DNA of 37,401 nucleotides. It comes from Novosphingobium sp. (lineage in GTDB: Bacteria; Pseudomonadota; Alphaproteobacteria; Sphingomonadales; Sphingomonadaceae). The stretch covers positions 1 to 37,401 of the forward strand of contig JAPLPG010000285.1 in the NCBI GenBank assembly GCA_026400375.1, in the 5' to 3' direction. Positions 34,955 to 37,401 of this stretch are shown here, in pieces (position 1 is the stretch's first letter; every line of letters starts with the position of its first letter). The position numbers and the translations under genes were made by a program. Under the pieces are notes generated by a model. That model did not search any database and was not told where the DNA came from. It saw only the letters and a list, made by a program, of their open reading frames with translations.

Positions 34955-36613
34955 TCAGGCGGCGAGATCGACCTTAGCGGACCGCCAGTTCCACGGGAGC
35001 AACTCGTCGATCCGGCTGATGGGATGATCGGCGATGCGGGCGAGGACGTCGGCTAGCCAGGCCTGGGGATCGACGTCGTTGAGGCGACAGGTCTGGATCA
35101 GCGAGTAGGCGACCGCCGCCCGCTGGCCACCGCGATCGGAGCCGCAGAACAGCCACGATTTGCGTCCGAGGGGCACACAACGCAGCGACCGTTCGGCGGA
35201 ATTGTTCAATAGGCAGACCCTGCCGTCGCCGAGAAAACGGGTGAACGCGTCCCAGCGGCGCAGCATGTAGTTGATCGCCTTGGCGAGATCGTGGTTACGC
35301 GAGATCCGGGCGAGCTGCGCGTTCAACCATTCGTGCAGCTCGGCCATCAGCGGCGCGCTGAGTTCCTGACGGACGACGAGACGCTCGGCCGGGCTCTTGC
35401 CATTGATGTCGCGCTCGATGGCGAACAGGGCATCGAGCTTCTGCACAGCCTCGAGCGCGATCGGATAGACGACCCCGGCCTTCTCGCCGCGGCTCTTCTT
35501 GCGTGCCGCGCCCTCGACGTCAGCCAGCTCGAAGAATTTCCTCCTCGCATGCGCGAAGCATCCAGCCTCGAGGATCGGCCCCGGCTGCCGGTTCGGAGCG
35601 TAAAGCTCGTTGTAGCCGGCATAGGCGTCCGCCTGCAGAATCCCGGACCAGGCCGCAAGATGACGTCGTGGGTGATCGCCGCGCCGGTCGCGCGAATAGT
35701 AGAAGACGACCGAGGGCGGATCGTTGCCCCCGAAGGGCCGGTCGTCGCGCACGTAATCCCACAATCGCCCGGTGATGGTCTTGCCCTTGGCCATGATCGG
35801 CACGGTGGTGTCGTCGCCGTGCAGTCGCTCGGCGGCCAGCGTGTGGGTCTCGATCAGCTGGTAGATCGGCATGAGCGCGAGACAGGCCTCGCCGATCTGG
35901 TCGGTGAGCGTCGATACGCTGAGCGGCACGCCTTCGCTGGCAAAGCGCTCGGCCTGGCGGTGGAGCGGCTGATGCTGGCCGTACTTGTCGAACAGCAGCA
36001 TGGCGAGGAATCTGGGCCCGGCCCAACCGCGGGGAGTGACGTGGAACGGCGCCGGCGGCTGCGTGATCTTCTCGCAGTCCCGGCAAGCGAACTTCTCGCG
36101 TACCGTCTGGATGACCTTCCAGGAGCGCGGGATCACCTCAAGGGTCTCGGTCACATCCTCGCCGAGCTTGGACAAGCGGTCGCTGCCGCAGGCTGGGCAC
36201 GAGCACGGCGTGGAGACGACCACGCGTTTGCGCGGGAGGTGATCGGGGAACGGCTTCCTGACAGGCTTCTTGCGCTCGAATGCGATGACGGTGGTCGTCT
36301 TCGCCGCGGCAGCTTCGGCGGCGAGCTCGTCCTCGGCCGCATCGGCTTCGAGATCTTCGAGCTCGAGCTCCATCTGCGCAAGCAGTCGCTCGGTGCGTTC
36401 GGCGCTGGGGCCATACTGCTCGCGCCGCAGCTTGGCGTTCTGCAGCTTGAGATGCGCAATCATCGCCTGGGCTGCGGTCTCGCGGGCGCGGGCATTGGCC
36501 AAGGCGGCCTCCGCTTCATCCGCCCTCTGGGTCGCCATCGCAAGCAGCTTGAAGCGCTTCCACGTTGTTCGGAAGGGGCGAAACGGCGGCTTCCACGGCA
36601 TCGAGTGAATCAT
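34955..36613 (-). CDS. tnpC: IS66 transposase TnpC (N terminus frameshifted)
   Basis: The DDE transposase of the element. The 552-aa reading has a coiled-coil N-terminal segment ([20 protein letters not shown]), a zinc-finger region ([11 protein letters not shown] and FACRDCEK), the DDE core with [20 protein letters not shown] and [11 protein letters not shown], and a C-terminal tail with [20 protein letters not shown]. The first 25 or so residues in this frame ([16 protein letters not shown]) are not family-like. Another frame from GTG 36626 reads [18 protein letters not shown] then NNVEALQA, which is, and runs into the main frame with a one-base change near 36541-36552. The true protein therefore probably needs that frame restored. 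Confidence 0.88.
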   Translation of the reverse strand: MIHSMPWKPPFRPFRTTWKRFKLLAMATQRADEAEAALANARARETAAQAMIAHLKLQNAKLRREQYGPSAERTERLLAQMELELEDLEADAAEDELAAEAAAAKTTTVIAFERKKPVRKPFPDHLPRKRVVVSTPCSCPACGSDRLSKLGEDVTETLEVIPRSWKVIQTVREKFACRDCEKITQPPAPFHVTPRGWAGPRFLAMLLFDKYGQHQPLHRQAERFASEGVPLSVSTLTDQIGEACLALMPIYQLIETHTLAAERLHGDDTTVPIMAKGKTITGRLWDYVRDDRPFGGNDPPSVVFYYSRDRRGDHPRRHLAAWSGILQADAYAGYNELYAPNRQPGPILEAGCFAHARRKFFELADVEGAARKKSRGEKAGVVYPIALEAVQKLDALFAIERDINGKSPAERLVVRQELSAPLMAELHEWLNAQLARISRNHDLAKAINYMLRRWDAFTRFLGDGRVCLLNNSAERSLRCVPLGRKSWLFCGSDRGGQRAAVAYSLIQTCRLNDVDPQAWLADVLARIADHPISRIDELLPWNWRSAKVDLAA

Positions 36614-36655
36614 CGCCGCCGCTCACGCGCAAGCCGAAAATAGGCTAATCCAAAG

Positions 36656-36997
36656 CTATCCCGCGCTTTGCGGACGCCAGGAATATTGCGGGTTCCTCCA
36701 GTCGATCCCGTCCAGCAGGCAGGCAAGCTGCGAACTCGTCAGCGACACCACGCCGTCCTTTGCCGAGGGCCAGATGAAACGCCCCTTCTCGAGGCGCTTG
36801 GCGTAAAGCGACATGCCGATCCCGTCGTGCCAAATGATCTTCACCAGCGCGCCGCTGCGGCCCCGGAAGACCCAAAGATCGCCCGCGAACGGGTCGCGCG
36901 AGAAAGTGTGCTGCACCATCGCCGCCAGGCTCTGCATCCCGCGACGCATATCGGTGTGGCCCATCGCGATCCACACCCGCGCACCGGGAGGGATCAC
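36656..36997 (-). CDS. tnpB: IS66 accessory protein TnpB (Orf2)
   Basis: A 113-aa protein matching the IS66 Orf2-like family: MIPPGARVWIAMGHTDMRRG, MQSLAAMVQ, the FAGDLWVFRGRSGALVKIIW core, and the KRLEKGRFIWP segment. It is needed with TnpA for efficient IS66 transposition, although its biochemical role is not well defined. Its ATG overlaps the tnpA stop as ATGA, giving translational coupling; the tnpC start is about 30 bases further. Confidence 0.93.
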   Translation of the reverse strand: MIPPGARVWIAMGHTDMRRGMQSLAAMVQHTFSRDPFAGDLWVFRGRSGALVKIIWHDGIGMSLYAKRLEKGRFIWPSAKDGVVSLTSSQLACLLDGIDWRNPQYSWRPQSAG

Positions 36998-37362
36998 CGC
37001 AGCGCCTTCAGGGCTGAAGCCACCTGCGCCGGCGAGGCCGATGCGAAAATGCTCACCCGCTTACCGCGCGCCAGCTCGACAATCATCGCGGGTTGCAGAC
37101 CTGGGCGGGCCGCTCCTTCGTCCTCCACGACTACTGCCTCGGCAAAGCTCGGTGCCTGCAGCATGTCCTGCGCCGGCTCGGCTTGAGCTTCGCGGATCTT
37201 GCGCCGCCAAGTGTAGATCAACGCCGTCGAGATATCGTGCCGTCGGCAAACCTCCGCGACGCAGGCCCCCGGCGAAAACGCCTCGGTCAGAATGTGCAGC
37301 CGCTCTTCGTCACTCCAACGCCGGCGCCGTTCCGGCCCCGAAAACACCGTGATCTGCCCCAT
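36994..37362 (-). CDS. tnpA: IS66 protein TnpA (helix-turn-helix)
   Basis: A 122-aa DNA-binding protein of the IS66 TnpA class, with RRRRWSDEERLHILTEAFSP and the helix-turn-helix VAEVCRRHDISTALIYTWRR, and a C-terminal VELARGKRVSIFASASPAQV segment. The ATG at 37362 has GGAG at seven bases and is preferred to a TTG at 37383 (adds MRALERS). The 3' end overlaps tnpB. Its promoter should lie in the last 40 bases of the window, close to the element's right end. Confidence 0.9.
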   Translation of the reverse strand: MGQITVFSGPERRRRWSDEERLHILTEAFSPGACVAEVCRRHDISTALIYTWRRKIREAQAEPAQDMLQAPSFAEAVVVEDEGAARPGLQPAMIVELARGKRVSIFASASPAQVASALKALR

Positions 37363-37401
37363 CGACCGCTCCAAAGCGCGCAAAAAAGAGCACGCTTAAG
37401 A

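Larger units (their letters stand above)
34921..37399 (-). mobile_element. IS66-family insertion sequence
   Basis: A 2.48-kb element holding tnpA, tnpB and tnpC in the usual order on the minus strand. The left edge begins GTAAGCATACGCC at 34921; the right edge, read inward, begins TTAAGCGTGCTC at about 37399. The two ends share TAAGC-T-C, as IS66 terminal repeats do. IS66 makes 8-bp target duplications: the eight bases before the left edge are GATACTCC, and the only two bases after the right edge are GA, which agrees but proves little. The element splits a gene on the left side. The tnpC frame is damaged near its start. Confidence 0.85.

Overview
The window is high-GC chromosomal DNA that reads as an alphaproteobacterium of the order Sphingomonadales, most likely Novosphingobium or a close relative. 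The grounds are the order SPOR protein-nagZ-scpA-scpB-tatA-tatB-tatC, a glnB-glnA pair, a TamA/TamB pair behind a Bpt-type leucyltransferase, a large TonB receptor of the sphingomonad type, and repeat families of a kind seen in these genomes. The genus is inferred from gene content and protein style, not from a search.

Layout. 1-4421 (+): tail of a SPOR protein, then the overlapping chain nagZ, scpA, scpB and the twin-arginine translocase tatABC. 4572-7180 (-): an exported amidohydrolase and a beta-hydroxyacid dehydrogenase with overlapping ends. 7300-16459 (+): a VanZ-like protein, threonine ammonia-lyase, a damaged bpt, tamA and the very long tamB. 16549-18245 (-): an aldehyde dehydrogenase and a tiny membrane protein. 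18423-20714 (+): a membrane GGDEF-EAL protein. 20749-25331 (-): a CHAP-domain protein, glnA (interrupted), glnB with a sigma-54-like promoter, map and a DUF3298 lipoprotein. 25385-28144 (+): an M17 aminopeptidase, an SH3 protein and argC. 28419-31469 (-): a TonB-dependent receptor. 32073-33972: a [2Fe-2S] ferredoxin (-), a frameshifted AlkA-type glycosylase (+) and an SDR oxidoreductase (+). 34100-37401: an accessory edge with an unrecognised lower-GC gene, a gene fragment cut by an IS66-family element, and that element.

How the genes work together. nagZ, the SPOR protein and the CHAP protein deal with peptidoglycan; scpAB with chromosome organisation; tatABC with folded-protein export; tamAB with outer-membrane assembly. 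glnB and glnA form a nitrogen-control operon with visible promoter architecture. ilvA and argC are amino-acid biosynthesis genes.

The most striking pattern is damage to conserved genes. bpt lacks about 24 internal codons and changes frame; glnA carries a 38-bp near-perfect tandem duplication that breaks the frame; the AlkA-type gene changes frame mid-gene; the IS66 tnpC changes frame near its N terminus. An interrupted glnA is surprising in a viable cell, so assembly or consensus error should be excluded before biology is inferred. I see no convincing new multi-gene system. The closest candidate is a possible toxin-immunity remnant beside the IS66 element, which is a weak inference.
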